A stretch of DNA of 55,053 nucleotides from Marinobacter gelidimuriae (GCF_000372805.1 NZ_KB889876.1:1-55053), one strand, 5' to 3'. Counted from the first letter of the stretch, positions 23,174 through 33,543 are shown. Numbers and translations are program-made. Notes: generated by a model not told the origin, from the sequence alone.

Positions 23174-26100
23174 AAGTTACCTGTCAGCCTGCGGATGGTT
23201 TCTAGCAGAGTTGTTTCCTGGAACGGCTTACCCAGATATTCGTTAACGCCAATGGCTAATGTACGCTCACGATGTTTTTCTCCGGTACGGGAGGTAATCA
23301 TGCAAATGGGTGTATTTCGCAGAACGTCGTCGTGGCGAACAAAGCCGGCCACTTCAAAGCCATCCATGCGCGGCATTTCAATGTCCAGCAGGATGATATC
23401 AGGCTGGTAATCCTGCAGCTGGGCTACGGCATCCAAACCATCTTTGGCGGTAATCACTTCCATACCGTTGCGCTCAAGCAGGCGCGACGTCACTTTACGC
23501 ACGGTTACGGAATCATCGACCACCATCACCAGGGTGGCGCGCTGGTGAAGTCGCGGTTTCTGGCGCGGCTGGCCCGCTTTGCCGCTGGCGTGCTGCTGCT
23601 GCTGCTCTGACAGTATGTCGGAGCGGATCATTGCTGGCAGATCAAGAATGACCACTACATTTCCGTCACCCAGAATGGTGCCGCCGGATACGCCACGCAC
23701 AGAGTTGAACTGAGGCCCGAGAGATTTCACCACAATTTCGCGGCTGCCCACCAGGCTGTCTACCTGCAGGGCCATAGGTTGCTCTGCGCCGCGCACCAAA
23801 ATAACCGGCAGTGGCAGTGCCTGGCCCTGAAGCTTGGGCTGGTGTTCGCTGTTTAGCAGATTGCCCAGATATTGCAGGCGATACTCCTGACCGGCGTACT
23901 CGTACAGTGGCGCATCGGGCTTGTAATATTCTTCCAGCTCGTAAGTGTTCACCCGCACTATGCCTTCAATGGTGTTCAGCGGTATGGCGTAGAAATTGTC
24001 GCCGCTGGTGACCATCAAGGCACGGTTAACCGACACGGTAAACGGTAGCCGAACGGTAAATGTGGTGCCGTGGCCGGCGCTGGAGTGAATGTCGAGACTG
24101 CCACCCAGCTGTTTGATTTCTGACGCTACCACGTCCATGCCAACGCCTCGGCCGGATACCTGGGTAATCTCCTTGGCGGTGGAAAAGCCTGGTGTCATGA
24201 TCAGCTGCAGAATCTCGCGCTCGGTCAGCACATCATTCGGGCCGACAAGGCTCTGACTGACGGCTTTGCTGCGCACCTGCCCGGTAGAAATGCCGGCACC
24301 GTCATCCCGCATGCGCAGAACAACGTCGCCGCCTTCGCGTTGCAGCGACAGGCTGATTTCCCCTGTTTCTGCTTTGCCTGCGGCCAGACGCTCTTCGGGC
24401 GTTTCAACGCCATGGCCCAGCGCGTTGCGCAGCATGTGCTCCATAGGCGCAATCATCCTTTCCAGAACGTTGCGGTCCATTTCGCCTTCGGCGTTGTACA
24501 CCTCAAAATTGGCTTTCTTGTCTAACTCGGCGCTGATTTGGCGCACAATACGGCGTAAACGCGGCACCACTGAGGCGAACGGAATCATGCGGGTCTTCAT
24601 CAGACCTTCTTGCAGTTCCGTATTGATACGTGACTGCTGCACCAGCAGGGTTTCGGTGTCGCGAATCCGGTCGGCCAAGGTCTGGCGCAGATCGATCAGG
24701 TCGGAAGACGATTCCGACAGAGCCCGCGATAGCTGCTGTATAGACGAATAACGGTCCATTTCCAGCGGGTCGAAGTCTTCACCATAATCGGGTCCGAGTT
24801 CTTTTTCGGCGCGGAACAGAATCTGGGTTTCGGTTTCGATATCCATGCGCCGCAGCTGTTCACGCAAGCGCTCAATTGTGGCGGCCATCTCTTCCAGAGT
24901 GTGGCTGAAGTCGCTGGTTTGCTGTTCCAGACGGCCGCGGGCAATACTGGTTTCGCCCGCCAGATTAACCAGGTTGTCAAGCAGCGGTGCCGACACCCGA
25001 ATGGTTTCTTGCGTGGCGCGCAGGGTCCTGCGGGTTTGCGCGCGCGCCGGCTTTGGCACTGCAACAACGGGCAGTTGCTGCTGCTCTGGTGCCGGCGCTG
25101 GCGTTTCTTGTGCAGCTTCCTGCTCTACTTTCTGTTCCACTATCGCAGGCTTTTGAGCCAGCGCTGAAGGCTCGGTCTGTTGCGGCGGATGCAGCTGGTG
25201 CACCTGCGCGATCAGATCCTGTGCCGGCGGGCAGGCTTTGCCGGTGGCAATTTGTTCTACCATGGCCGCGAGGCGGTCGTGACAGGCAAACAGAGGTTCG
25301 TACAACTCTGGCCCGGGCTTCAGTCCGCCCCGCGTAATCAGCTCGAACAAATCCTCCAGAGCGTGTGCCAGATCACCCATGGCGTCTGCGCCCGCCATTC
25401 GTGCGCCGCCTTTCAGGGTGTGCACGTCGCGCTGCAATTCGGCGGCAAGCATGCTGTTTTCGGGATTCTCGCTCCAGCTGTGCAGTGCGCTGCCGGTGGC
25501 GTTGATCAGGTCATAGGCTTCTTCCAGGAAGATGCCCATCAGTTCCGGGTCGGTGGTTACGCTGTTGGTGTCGTGTGCGTCTGGGCTTGGCTCCGGTTGC
25601 AAAGCAACCGAGGAATGATCGGCGCCAGCGCTTGCAGCGTTGCTGGAATAACGTTGTATTTCTGCGATCAGGTCGGGCGCTGAGCGCGGACTGTCGCCAT
25701 TTTCCAGCGTTTCTACCATGCTGGCCAGACGGTCGTGACAGCTGAACAGCAGGTCAGACAGCACCGGCGATATTGCCAGTTGTTGCTGAACCAGCCCTTC
25801 GAACAGGGTTTCCAGTTCGTGGGCCAGATCACCAATACTGCCCACTTTGCTCAGGCGGGCACCGCCTTTGAGGGTGTGCAGGTCCCGTTGCAGCAATCGC
25901 AGTAAATCGTGATTGCCGCTGTCCTGACTGAAGCGCTGAAGTGCGTCGGCGGTGCTGTCGATCAACTCGCGGGCTTCTTCCTGAAAAATTTCCAGCACTT
26001 CGTGATCTATGTCGTCTTCCGTATCCGGCGTGTAGGGCGGCACGGGTGCTTCAAATGCTGTCTCAGCAGCTGCCGGTTCGTTGTCTATGTTTTGGTTTAG

Positions 26101-29100
26101 GTCTTCGTCTTCCTGGAACTCGGCAAGGAAGGCGTCGCTGGCCAGAACATCATCGGTAAGATCCATGATTTGCTGGCGCAGCGGATCTGCGCTGTCGATG
26201 GTCAGTCCGGCGGCGGCCTGGTCCATCATGTTGATTAGCTGCTCATGGGCCAGGTGCAGGCAGGCCTGAAGTTCGGGTTTTGGCTCGCGGTCGCTGTCAG
26301 CCAGAACGCTGTAGCTGCCTTGCAACGCCGCCGATAACGTGGCTATGTCGTCCAGGCCGGTAATTTCGGTAGCCGCGGTCAGCAGCGTCAGTTCGTGACG
26401 CAGCTGTTCAAGGGCCTGGCCATTAGCGGGGTTGGCAATCCAGCTGTCCAGTATGCTGCTGGCGTTAAGCACGATGTTGATGTCGTCGCTAACAAAGAGT
26501 TCTAGCAAAGCGGAGCGGCTATTGGCCGACGATGGCTGGGTATCATCGTAGCTGGCGCCCGTTAAGGTAGCGCGAGCCAGCTGTGCCAGTTGCTCCAGGA
26601 ACTCGCGGCTGCCCGGCAATTCTGCCAGTGGCTGGCTGTGAAGTTGCAACAAGCCCTGGTTCAACAATGACACGCTTTGCTCTAGCAAGGAGATAGCATC
26701 GCGGTCGCACCGTTTGTTTTCAGCGCGGGCGTCTTTCACAAAGCGCTCAAGGGGGGTAACCAAATCGGCAATGGGCGTTATGCCGGTGGTGTGAGCGCTG
26801 CCTTTGAGGGTATGCAGTGCCCGTGTTAGTTCGTCGGTATAGGCCGTGGTTTGTTTGTCTGCGGCACTGGCAATATAGGCTTCCACCGTTTTTAGGTGAG
26901 ACAGGGCCTCGCTCTCGAAAATGTCCAGCAGAAGCGGGTCTACGTCTGACTCGTCGTCTGGCTCTGGCCCTGACTCGGGCGACTGCAGAACATCGCCCGT
27001 GGCGGCTTCGCTTGCGGCAACTGCACCAGAGGCAGCCAGCACGTCTTTGCCGTCGGCCAGTGCATGGGCGCGGGCTTGTGCTTCATGGGTGTCAACGGTT
27101 GCGGTGCGGTGTTGTTCAAAATCGCTGACCAACGCCGGCAAAATCGCGATAACATCGCTAAGCAGAGCGGCAACGGCGTCACTCATGCTGCGGCTGCCGT
27201 CAAGCACCCGGTTCAGCAGATTTTCCACAGACCATGCCAACTCACCGATCACGTCGGCGCCGACCATGCGGCCGCTGCCTTTAAGGGTGTGAAAGGCGCG
27301 GCGCACTTCACCCAAGGCGCTGCGATCGCCATAGTGACGCAACAACATAGGCATGTATTCATCAATACTGGCTAATACTTCACCGGCCTCTTCGATGAAA
27401 ACTTCCAGGATTTCGTCGTCAATCAGCTCGCTTTGCGGGTTATCGGTGCGGCGAGTGGTAGTGATGGCTTCGGCACGAGCAACCAGGTTGGCAACATCGC
27501 CCTCCGGGTTGCCGGCGCGGAACTCATTGATCAGCTGCGGTAGATGCGCGTTGGCGTCAGTGACCAGAGAAAACACGTCATCGTTGGGTTTGACCGTTTG
27601 ATCAATCAGTTTGTTCAGCAGGTTTTCAACCGCCCAGGCCAGTTCGCTCAGGCTGCTGGCGCCCACCAGGCGGCCGCTGCCTTTAAATGTGTGATAGGCG
27701 CGGCGTATTTCGGCCAGCGCTGCACGGTCGTCGTGATTGCGCTGTAAGCGCGGATAGTGTTCGTGGATGGTCGCCAGAACTTCTTCGGCTTCCTCGATGA
27801 AAATACCAACAATTTCGTCATCCAACAGTTCGTCTGGGGGTACACCCGTGTCTAAGATGGGCGCTGATACGGCGTCCAGCAGGGGTGCGTCCAGCAATGG
27901 CGCGTCCACCAGGGGAATGTCGGCTTCGTTGATGTCAGCTCTGGGGCGCCAGGTAGGCGCCTTGCCTGCCGGGAAGCCCAGGCTTTCGAGGCTGATTTCC
28001 GCCACCCGCAACACGCTGTCGTTGTCACGGATCCCGTCATTCAAGCGTTCCAGATAGTACTCGATACTGGTAACAGCATCGGCCAGGGTATCCAGTTCCT
28101 GCCCGTTGGGCACCTCGCGACCGCTCAGCAGCACGTCGCTGATGTAGCGTTCCATGGCTTCCAGCAACTCGCTGGCACGCTCAAGCGGTATCAACCTCAG
28201 ACCACCGCAGATGCTGTGCAGCAGCGCCGGCAGGTGTTCAATCTCACGGGTGTCCCACTGTGAGGCAATAAAGTTGACGACGGCCGATTTGGCCTGTTCC
28301 AGAGTGTTGCGGGACTCCTTCAGCAGTGCACCGTTGGCGTCCCCCAGCTCCCGCGAACCGTGGTTCAGCAGGTCGCGCTGGCCGGTATCTTCATGCTGGC
28401 CGTCCTGGCCCAGATTAGCCAGACTGGCTTCCACATAAAGCAGGGCGCTGGCGATGTCCATCAGCGTGTTACCGGATACCCGCTGATCCTGACGGGCCAG
28501 CTGAGTCACCAGGTCAATCTGTTCATTGACCACTTTACGCGGCACGCCCAGACCAATAACGGCAAGGGTGTTGGCGACCTGCTGCAAACCTGGCAGCAGG
28601 TCTTCGAGCTCTTCGTTGCTGCGCAGGTCGGCGCGCACGAACAGGTCCAGCGAATCTTTGAGCTTGGCCAGTTCTTCGTTGAGGGCGAGCACAACAGAAT
28701 GGATAGCATCGCGATTAGGACCGCTGACCCGTGAACGTGCTGCATCTACATCATCGTCAGAAGGTAATGCCTGGGCTAGCTGGTAATCAGCGCGCAGGGC
28801 TTCTATGCGTGGCGAATCGAGTTCGCGGGCGCGGGCTACGTAATACAGTAGATTTTTGAACAGAGCCTCTGGCGCCGGCTGTGCCAGGGCCGTGCCGGGA
28901 TTTTCTGTGAGTTGGCGAATTTCGCTGTCGAGTTCCCGCAGCAGCGACTTTACCGCCGCGTTGACCGGGTTGGCTTTAAGCTGAAGTGTTTCGACAAAAC
29001 CAGCGGCGGCTTTCCACAGCTCACCCCGCGGCGTTTTCTGACATAGCCGAACCAAGCGTTTGATTACTTTTTGCATGTAATCAAAGTTGGGGCCCAGGTC

Positions 29101-29652
29101 GGCTTCCCGCACCACTCCAGCCAGCGCGAACTGATACATTTGCCGCAGTTTGCGTACATGGTCGCGCACTTTTGGCTCTTGCAATCGGTCGTCTTTTATT
29201 TCACCGCGGGCGCGCGCCGACGTCATATCGGGCTTGAACAAAGAGGTGTCAGATAACAATGCTTCGCCGCGTGCGGCACGCAGATCATTCAATAGGGGTA
29301 GTAGCACCAGCGGGAAATCATCACTGCTTCTGTCAATATGGTCGAGGTATTGCGGCAACTGCAGAATGGCCTGCATCAGCACTTCAACGGCTTCGTTTTC
29401 GCTGTCAACCTGGTTGCCCAGAATGGCCTGGGTGAGTTTCTCCATCTCTTCGGTGAGCAGGGCTGCACCGTAGAGCTCAACCATCTGCAATGTGCCGTGT
29501 ACCTGGTGGAGATAGTTCAGGCAAAAGCGCAAGCGGGCCGTATCTTTACGGTTGTCCACATAACTTTCCAGAGCCTGCTGGCCCTGAGTCAGCGTACTCT
29601 GTATTTCACCCCGAACCCAGTCGAGGGCGATACTGTCATGGTTATTGCCCAT
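23170..29652 (-). CDS. chpA: ChpA, multi-HPt hybrid CheA-type kinase controlling type IV pili
   Basis: 2160 residues. Histidine phosphotransfer domains with the H-x-x-K/x-G pattern are seen near residues 51 (HQVHG, Lys replaced), 479 (HSICG, Lys replaced), 654 (HTFKGSGRLVGA), 788 (HTLKGSGRMVGA), 947 (HTLKGSAHTTGI), 1258 (HTLKGGARLSKV) and 1410 (HTLKGGARMAGA). An eighth, near 1100, keeps the helix pattern but has no histidine. Then come a dimerisation region, the CheA ATP-binding domain (NALGHGVETPEERL ~1744, GRGVGMDVV), a CheW-like domain, and a C-terminal receiver (VVDDSVTVRKV, phospho-Asp in LLDIEMPRMDGF ~2087). It phosphorylates PilG and PilH. P. aeruginosa ChpA is somewhat longer. Confidence 0.93.
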   Translation of the reverse strand: MGNNHDSIALDWVRGEIQSTLTQGQQALESYVDNRKDTARLRFCLNYLHQVHGTLQMVELYGAALLTEEMEKLTQAILGNQVDSENEAVEVLMQAILQLPQYLDHIDRSSDDFPLVLLPLLNDLRAARGEALLSDTSLFKPDMTSARARGEIKDDRLQEPKVRDHVRKLRQMYQFALAGVVREADLGPNFDYMQKVIKRLVRLCQKTPRGELWKAAAGFVETLQLKANPVNAAVKSLLRELDSEIRQLTENPGTALAQPAPEALFKNLLYYVARARELDSPRIEALRADYQLAQALPSDDDVDAARSRVSGPNRDAIHSVVLALNEELAKLKDSLDLFVRADLRSNEELEDLLPGLQQVANTLAVIGLGVPRKVVNEQIDLVTQLARQDQRVSGNTLMDIASALLYVEASLANLGQDGQHEDTGQRDLLNHGSRELGDANGALLKESRNTLEQAKSAVVNFIASQWDTREIEHLPALLHSICGGLRLIPLERASELLEAMERYISDVLLSGREVPNGQELDTLADAVTSIEYYLERLNDGIRDNDSVLRVAEISLESLGFPAGKAPTWRPRADINEADIPLVDAPLLDAPLLDAVSAPILDTGVPPDELLDDEIVGIFIEEAEEVLATIHEHYPRLQRNHDDRAALAEIRRAYHTFKGSGRLVGASSLSELAWAVENLLNKLIDQTVKPNDDVFSLVTDANAHLPQLINEFRAGNPEGDVANLVARAEAITTTRRTDNPQSELIDDEILEVFIEEAGEVLASIDEYMPMLLRHYGDRSALGEVRRAFHTLKGSGRMVGADVIGELAWSVENLLNRVLDGSRSMSDAVAALLSDVIAILPALVSDFEQHRTATVDTHEAQARAHALADGKDVLAASGAVAASEAATGDVLQSPESGPEPDDESDVDPLLLDIFESEALSHLKTVEAYIASAADKQTTAYTDELTRALHTLKGSAHTTGITPIADLVTPLERFVKDARAENKRCDRDAISLLEQSVSLLNQGLLQLHSQPLAELPGSREFLEQLAQLARATLTGASYDDTQPSSANSRSALLELFVSDDINIVLNASSILDSWIANPANGQALEQLRHELTLLTAATEITGLDDIATLSAALQGSYSVLADSDREPKPELQACLHLAHEQLINMMDQAAAGLTIDSADPLRQQIMDLTDDVLASDAFLAEFQEDEDLNQNIDNEPAAAETAFEAPVPPYTPDTEDDIDHEVLEIFQEEARELIDSTADALQRFSQDSGNHDLLRLLQRDLHTLKGGARLSKVGSIGDLAHELETLFEGLVQQQLAISPVLSDLLFSCHDRLASMVETLENGDSPRSAPDLIAEIQRYSSNAASAGADHSSVALQPEPSPDAHDTNSVTTDPELMGIFLEEAYDLINATGSALHSWSENPENSMLAAELQRDVHTLKGGARMAGADAMGDLAHALEDLFELITRGGLKPGPELYEPLFACHDRLAAMVEQIATGKACPPAQDLIAQVHQLHPPQQTEPSALAQKPAIVEQKVEQEAAQETPAPAPEQQQLPVVAVPKPARAQTRRTLRATQETIRVSAPLLDNLVNLAGETSIARGRLEQQTSDFSHTLEEMAATIERLREQLRRMDIETETQILFRAEKELGPDYGEDFDPLEMDRYSSIQQLSRALSESSSDLIDLRQTLADRIRDTETLLVQQSRINTELQEGLMKTRMIPFASVVPRLRRIVRQISAELDKKANFEVYNAEGEMDRNVLERMIAPMEHMLRNALGHGVETPEERLAAGKAETGEISLSLQREGGDVVLRMRDDGAGISTGQVRSKAVSQSLVGPNDVLTEREILQLIMTPGFSTAKEITQVSGRGVGMDVVASEIKQLGGSLDIHSSAGHGTTFTVRLPFTVSVNRALMVTSGDNFYAIPLNTIEGIVRVNTYELEEYYKPDAPLYEYAGQEYRLQYLGNLLNSEHQPKLQGQALPLPVILVRGAEQPMALQVDSLVGSREIVVKSLGPQFNSVRGVSGGTILGDGNVVVILDLPAMIRSDILSEQQQQHASGKAGQPRQKPRLHQRATLVMVVDDSVTVRKVTSRLLERNGMEVITAKDGLDAVAQLQDYQPDIILLDIEMPRMDGFEVAGFVRHDDVLRNTPICMITSRTGEKHRERTLAIGVNEYLGKPFQETTLLETIRRLTGNL

Positions 29653-29736
29653 AACCTCTCCGGTTATTCGTCGTTGCTCTCTGCATTACGGTTGTCTGGA
29701 GCATTTGCCATTGCTGCTCCCACCTCTGATTCAGAC

Positions 29737-31797
29737 TCAGCTCACCAGCGGAACCTTGGTGTCTGCTACTTCGTCTTCTTCTGGAAGTTTGAAACCTGCT
29801 ACCGAGGAACGCAGCTCGAAGGCCATGTCTGCCAGATTACCGATCGAGTAAGCCGTGGCATTGGTGCCCGATGAGGTCTGCGAGGTGATTTCCTGAATGA
29901 CGTTCATGGTATTGGAAATGTGCGAAGCAGAAGAAGACTGTTGGCGAGCCGCATTGGAGATGTTCTGAATCAGCCCCGCGAGGTTCGTGGAAACGTTTTC
30001 GATTTCTTCCAGGGCGACACCTGCGTCTTGCGCCAGGCGGGCGCCACGGACTACTTCGGCAGTGGTGTGCTCCATCGAGATAACCGCTTCGTTGGTATCT
30101 GACTGGATGGTTTTTACCAAAGCTTCGATTTGCTTGGTGGCGGCAGAAGACCGTTCTGCCAGCCGTTGTACTTCGTCCGCAACTACGGCAAAGCCACGGC
30201 CGGCATCACCCGCCATAGAAGCCTGAATAGCGGCGTTCAGCGAAAGAATGTTGGTCTGGTCGGCAATGTCGTTGATCAGCGACACGATGTCGCCGATTTC
30301 CTGGGATGATTCGCCCAGGCGTTTGATGCGCTTGGAGGTTTCCTGAATTTGCTCGCGAATATTGTCCATGCCGCGGATGGTGTTCTGCACCACGTCGGTG
30401 CCTTTTTTGGCGATGGCAACCGAGCGTTCCGCTACCGCAGACGATTCTGCGGCGTTAGACGATACCTGGTCGATGGATACGGCCATTTCGTTAACCGCTG
30501 CCGAGGCGCCGGCAATTTCCTGTGCCTGGTGCTCGGAAGCGTCGGCCAGTTGCATAGCCGTAGACTGGCTTTCCTGGGCCGCTGTAGCAACTCGCACAGC
30601 GGTACCACGGATTGCCTGCACCAGTCCGCGCATCTGGTCGATAGCGTAGTTGATGGAGTCGGCGATGGCGCCGGTAAAGTCTTCGGTTACCATGGCTTCT
30701 GCGGTCAGGTCACCGTCGGCCAGGTCGGCCAATTCGTCCAGCAGACGTAAGATGGCGTTCTGATTCTGGTCATTCTGCGCTTGGGTTTTGGTCAGTCGGG
30801 TCTGGGATTCGCGATAAACCGCCAAACCAATGAACACGACGGTAGCAATCACTGCGGCCAGCAGCGCAAAGGCAAGAGTAGGGCTGATGACTCGCGCGGC
30901 CGAAAGGTCACGCAGTTCTGTGGCCAGTTCGGACAGTTCTGCGAGCAGAATTCCGGAGTTTTCGAAGATGTCGTTAGCGGCGTTGGAGACTTTGAACAGA
31001 TCGGGAGACGCCTGCAATACCGCATCGGCGTTGCTGGCAATGAACCCGAACAGCTCGGAGACCGCCCCGAGCCCGTAAAGTGCATCTTCGTTGGCAACGC
31101 GGGTGATGGCCAGCGCGTTGTTGCCGTCAAGCTGGCCGTTCAGTACGCGGCCAAACTGGGTGGCGTCGGTCAAAAAGCGGTCGGCGGCGGTCACCGCGTC
31201 TTCGTCACCGGAGAGCACGTTGTTCACTGAGCGGAACATACGCTCAGCCAGCAACGACTGACGTCGCGCCAGAGCAATCTGGGCTTCCGGGGCACCGCTG
31301 TCCTGAAGAACCATAGAGACGTCTTCGTATTCAACCTGCATCTGCGGGATGATTTCACTGAGGGTGTTGGTCACCTCCCGCATGTTCATGACCGAGTCGC
31401 GGGTGGCCAGAATAATGTCGGCGTTTTCGCGCACCGAATCCCAGTGCTGCTGCACATTGCTGGCAGCTGCGGCTTCACTGGCGGGCAGGCCAGTTTGCGG
31501 GTCGCCCTCGGTCAGATTGCTCCAGAGCTGGCGGAAGCTGTCGCGGGCGTTGCTCAGCTGGTCAAACGCGCTGGCGTTGCCACTGACGGCCTCGGTGGCG
31601 TTTTTGGCGATCTGCTGCGACAGCACTCTCAGCTCGGCGGTGGTGTTCGTGTATTCGCGATCGTACTGGCTGTCGCGGTTAACCATGAACAGCACCACAA
31701 CCAGTAATACGGTGAGGGCGATCAGCACGGTAGTCAGCCCGGCAATCAGTTTGTTGCCACCTTGTCTGCTACCGAGTCTTCCGGCTTTGTTTTTCAT
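29737..31797 (-). CDS. pilJ: PilJ, chemoreceptor of the type IV pilus Chp system
   Basis: 686 residues. An N-terminal membrane helix (LIAGLTTVLIALTVLLVVVLF) is followed by a long helical periplasmic region (~40-300, PilJ-type sensor), a second span (LAFALLAAVIATVVFIGLAVY), a HAMP-like part and the methyl-accepting signalling domain. Its conserved hairpin tip is NDIADQTNILSLNAAIQASM, followed by AGDAGRGFAVVADEVQRLAER. It senses pilus-related signals and controls ChpA through the PilI adaptor. In P. aeruginosa pilK (methyltransferase) follows pilJ; here chpA starts 84 bp later. Confidence 0.93.
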   Translation of the reverse strand: MKNKAGRLGSRQGGNKLIAGLTTVLIALTVLLVVVLFMVNRDSQYDREYTNTTAELRVLSQQIAKNATEAVSGNASAFDQLSNARDSFRQLWSNLTEGDPQTGLPASEAAAASNVQQHWDSVRENADIILATRDSVMNMREVTNTLSEIIPQMQVEYEDVSMVLQDSGAPEAQIALARRQSLLAERMFRSVNNVLSGDEDAVTAADRFLTDATQFGRVLNGQLDGNNALAITRVANEDALYGLGAVSELFGFIASNADAVLQASPDLFKVSNAANDIFENSGILLAELSELATELRDLSAARVISPTLAFALLAAVIATVVFIGLAVYRESQTRLTKTQAQNDQNQNAILRLLDELADLADGDLTAEAMVTEDFTGAIADSINYAIDQMRGLVQAIRGTAVRVATAAQESQSTAMQLADASEHQAQEIAGASAAVNEMAVSIDQVSSNAAESSAVAERSVAIAKKGTDVVQNTIRGMDNIREQIQETSKRIKRLGESSQEIGDIVSLINDIADQTNILSLNAAIQASMAGDAGRGFAVVADEVQRLAERSSAATKQIEALVKTIQSDTNEAVISMEHTTAEVVRGARLAQDAGVALEEIENVSTNLAGLIQNISNAARQQSSSASHISNTMNVIQEITSQTSSGTNATAYSIGNLADMAFELRSSVAGFKLPEEDEVADTKVPLVS

Positions 31798-31891
31798 CTT
31801 CTGGCTCCCGGCCTTTGTTCTGAAATGGACAAGTCTGTTGGTTCGGAATGGGTGCGGTCACAGGCTGATAAGCCTGCCACGGCCGTTGCGA

Positions 31892-32437
31892 TCAACGCTG
31901 TGCAACGTCAAGAAAGCGTTCGTCACCGAGCAGCTCGGTAGCCGAGAACACATTCCAGGTTTCCCCGTCGCGCGTATAGCCGCCGGCCACAAAGGGTTGA
32001 ATACGATCAGGAACACCGCTGGTGTCTGATGTGAAATTCTCTGCGCCGAAATATTGCATGCCTAGAACCGAGTCAACAACCAACCCACTGAACAAGTCGT
32101 CTTTTTCAACCACTAGGACCCTTCGTTGGCGTGGGCCGGTGCCGGAGCGGGGCAGTTCAAAAAAAGCGTCAAGATCGACCAGGGGCAATAATCGGCCGCG
32201 CACGTTGGCCGCTCCCATCAGAAACGGGCGTACGCCTGGTATCTGGGTAAAACGGGGGACATGCAGTATTTCGGTAACCTCGCCCATAGGCGCAACGTAG
32301 TGTTCACCAGCCAGCATAAAACCGATTCCATTCCATTGTTCGGCCGTTTTTTCCTGCTCTGGAAGGCCTGCTGATAACTGACGGCTGCGTAGGGCTATGT
32401 TCGTCAGAACAGCAAAGGGGGCAGTCTGGGCAGACAT
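31892..32437 (-). CDS. pilI: PilI, CheW-like adaptor
   Basis: 181 residues. CheW fold: GIGFMLAGEHYVAPMGEVTEILHVPRFTQIPG, then FLMGAANVRGRLLPLVDLDAFF and VLVVEKDDLFSGLVVDSVLGMQYF. It links the PilJ receptor to the ChpA kinase. It lies between pilH and pilJ in the standard order. Confidence 0.92.
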   Translation of the reverse strand: MSAQTAPFAVLTNIALRSRQLSAGLPEQEKTAEQWNGIGFMLAGEHYVAPMGEVTEILHVPRFTQIPGVRPFLMGAANVRGRLLPLVDLDAFFELPRSGTGPRQRRVLVVEKDDLFSGLVVDSVLGMQYFGAENFTSDTSGVPDRIQPFVAGGYTRDGETWNVFSATELLGDERFLDVAQR

Positions 32438-32457
32438 ACGTACTCCGTGTTTGAAAA

Positions 32458-32820
32458 TCAGCCAATCAGGCTATTGATGACCTGAATCAGATCGTTCTCA
32501 TTAACCGGCTTGACCAAATAACCTTTGGCACCCTGCCGAGTACCCCAAACCCGGTCTGTTTCCTGATCTTTGGTGGTCACAATGATGACCGGAATCGATG
32601 CCGTTTCCGGGGCGCGGGTTAGCTGGCGGGTGGCTTGAAAACCGTTCAGGCCCGGCATGACGACATCCATCAGCACCAGGTCCGGGGCTTCCGAACGAGC
32701 TTTGGCCACGCCATCGGCGCCATTGTCTGCGATCAGCACTTCGTGCTGGTGCTTTTGCAGCATGGTGGTGATTTTTTTCACCTCGGTGGGCGAGTCGTCA
32801 ACAATAAGAATGCGAGCCAT
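32458..32820 (-). CDS. pilH: PilH, single-domain response regulator
   Basis: 120 residues, one receiver domain. ARILIVDDSPTEVKKI gives the acidic pocket, LVLMDVVMPGLNGF the phosphorylated aspartate (~52), VIIVTTKDQ the switch threonine and GYLVKPVNE the conserved lysine. There is no output domain. In P. aeruginosa PilH opposes PilG in pilus extension/retraction and cAMP control. Located 32 bp after pilG. Confidence 0.92.
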   Translation of the reverse strand: MARILIVDDSPTEVKKITTMLQKHQHEVLIADNGADGVAKARSEAPDLVLMDVVMPGLNGFQATRQLTRAPETASIPVIIVTTKDQETDRVWGTRQGAKGYLVKPVNENDLIQVINSLIG

Positions 32821-32852
32821 GATGTCCCCAATGAGTTCCGGAAATGTCAGAA

Positions 32853-33245
32853 TTAGTGCTGCGCCTGCGGCACGAAATGACGAATGGTATTAAGCAGTTC
32901 GTCTTTGCTGAATGGTTTGGCCAGATACTGATCGGAACCCACAATACGGCCTTTTGCCTTGTCAAACAGGCCATCTTTACTGGACAGCATGATTACCGGC
33001 GTTTTCTTGAAAGTGGAGTTGTTCTTGATAAGGGCGCAGGTCTGGTAACCGTCCAGCCGCGGCATCATGATATCAACAAAAATAATGTCGGGTTTGGAGT
33101 CGGCAATTTTGGTCAGAGCATCGAAACCGTCAGTCGCGGTTATGACATCACAGCCAACTTTCTTTAAAAGGGTTTCGGCAGTGCGACGAATCGTTTTGCT
33201 GTCGTCGATTACCATGACTTTCAAGTTCCCGAAGTTGTCGTCCAT
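32853..33245 (-). CDS. pilG: PilG, single-domain response regulator
   Basis: 130 residues, one receiver domain: LKVMVIDDSKTIRRTAETLL, IIFVDIMMPRLDGYQ (phospho-Asp), VIMLSSKDGLFDKA and YLAKPFSKDEL (conserved Lys). It is the first gene of the Chp operon. PilG stimulates pilus extension and adenylate cyclase activity in P. aeruginosa. The MDDNFGNLKVMVID start at 33245 matches the usual N-terminus length. Confidence 0.92.
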   Translation of the reverse strand: MDDNFGNLKVMVIDDSKTIRRTAETLLKKVGCDVITATDGFDALTKIADSKPDIIFVDIMMPRLDGYQTCALIKNNSTFKKTPVIMLSSKDGLFDKAKGRIVGSDQYLAKPFSKDELLNTIRHFVPQAQH

Positions 33246-33543
33246 TGTCCAACTGCCTTGCGCTCAGCGACTGTATTGTTAGCAAACCGGGGTTCTAGCA
33301 CAAACACCAATGTTGTCCTATGAACTCCGCTCCTTTATAAAGTATAGGTGCCCGAATAGACAGTACTTGTTCGTCAATAAACGTACTTTTGTCTGCCCCA
33401 TCACGTTATGGGCTGAGGATTTCTGCAGATGCATTCACGGCTCGGGTACAATACCATCTGAACTGTCAGCATAGCACTATGTGAAAAGCCTGCTTTGCAG
33501 ACCGGTTCGTATTTTTAAACCCCCGGCAATAGAAAGAGACGTT
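33246..33543. promoter_or_regulatory. Divergent control region between pilG and gshB
   Basis: Almost 300 bases without a gene, serving both the Chp operon (minus) and gshB (plus). TACAAT at 33449-33454 could be a -10 for gshB, but no convincing -35 was found. Nothing else was recognised. Confidence 0.4.
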
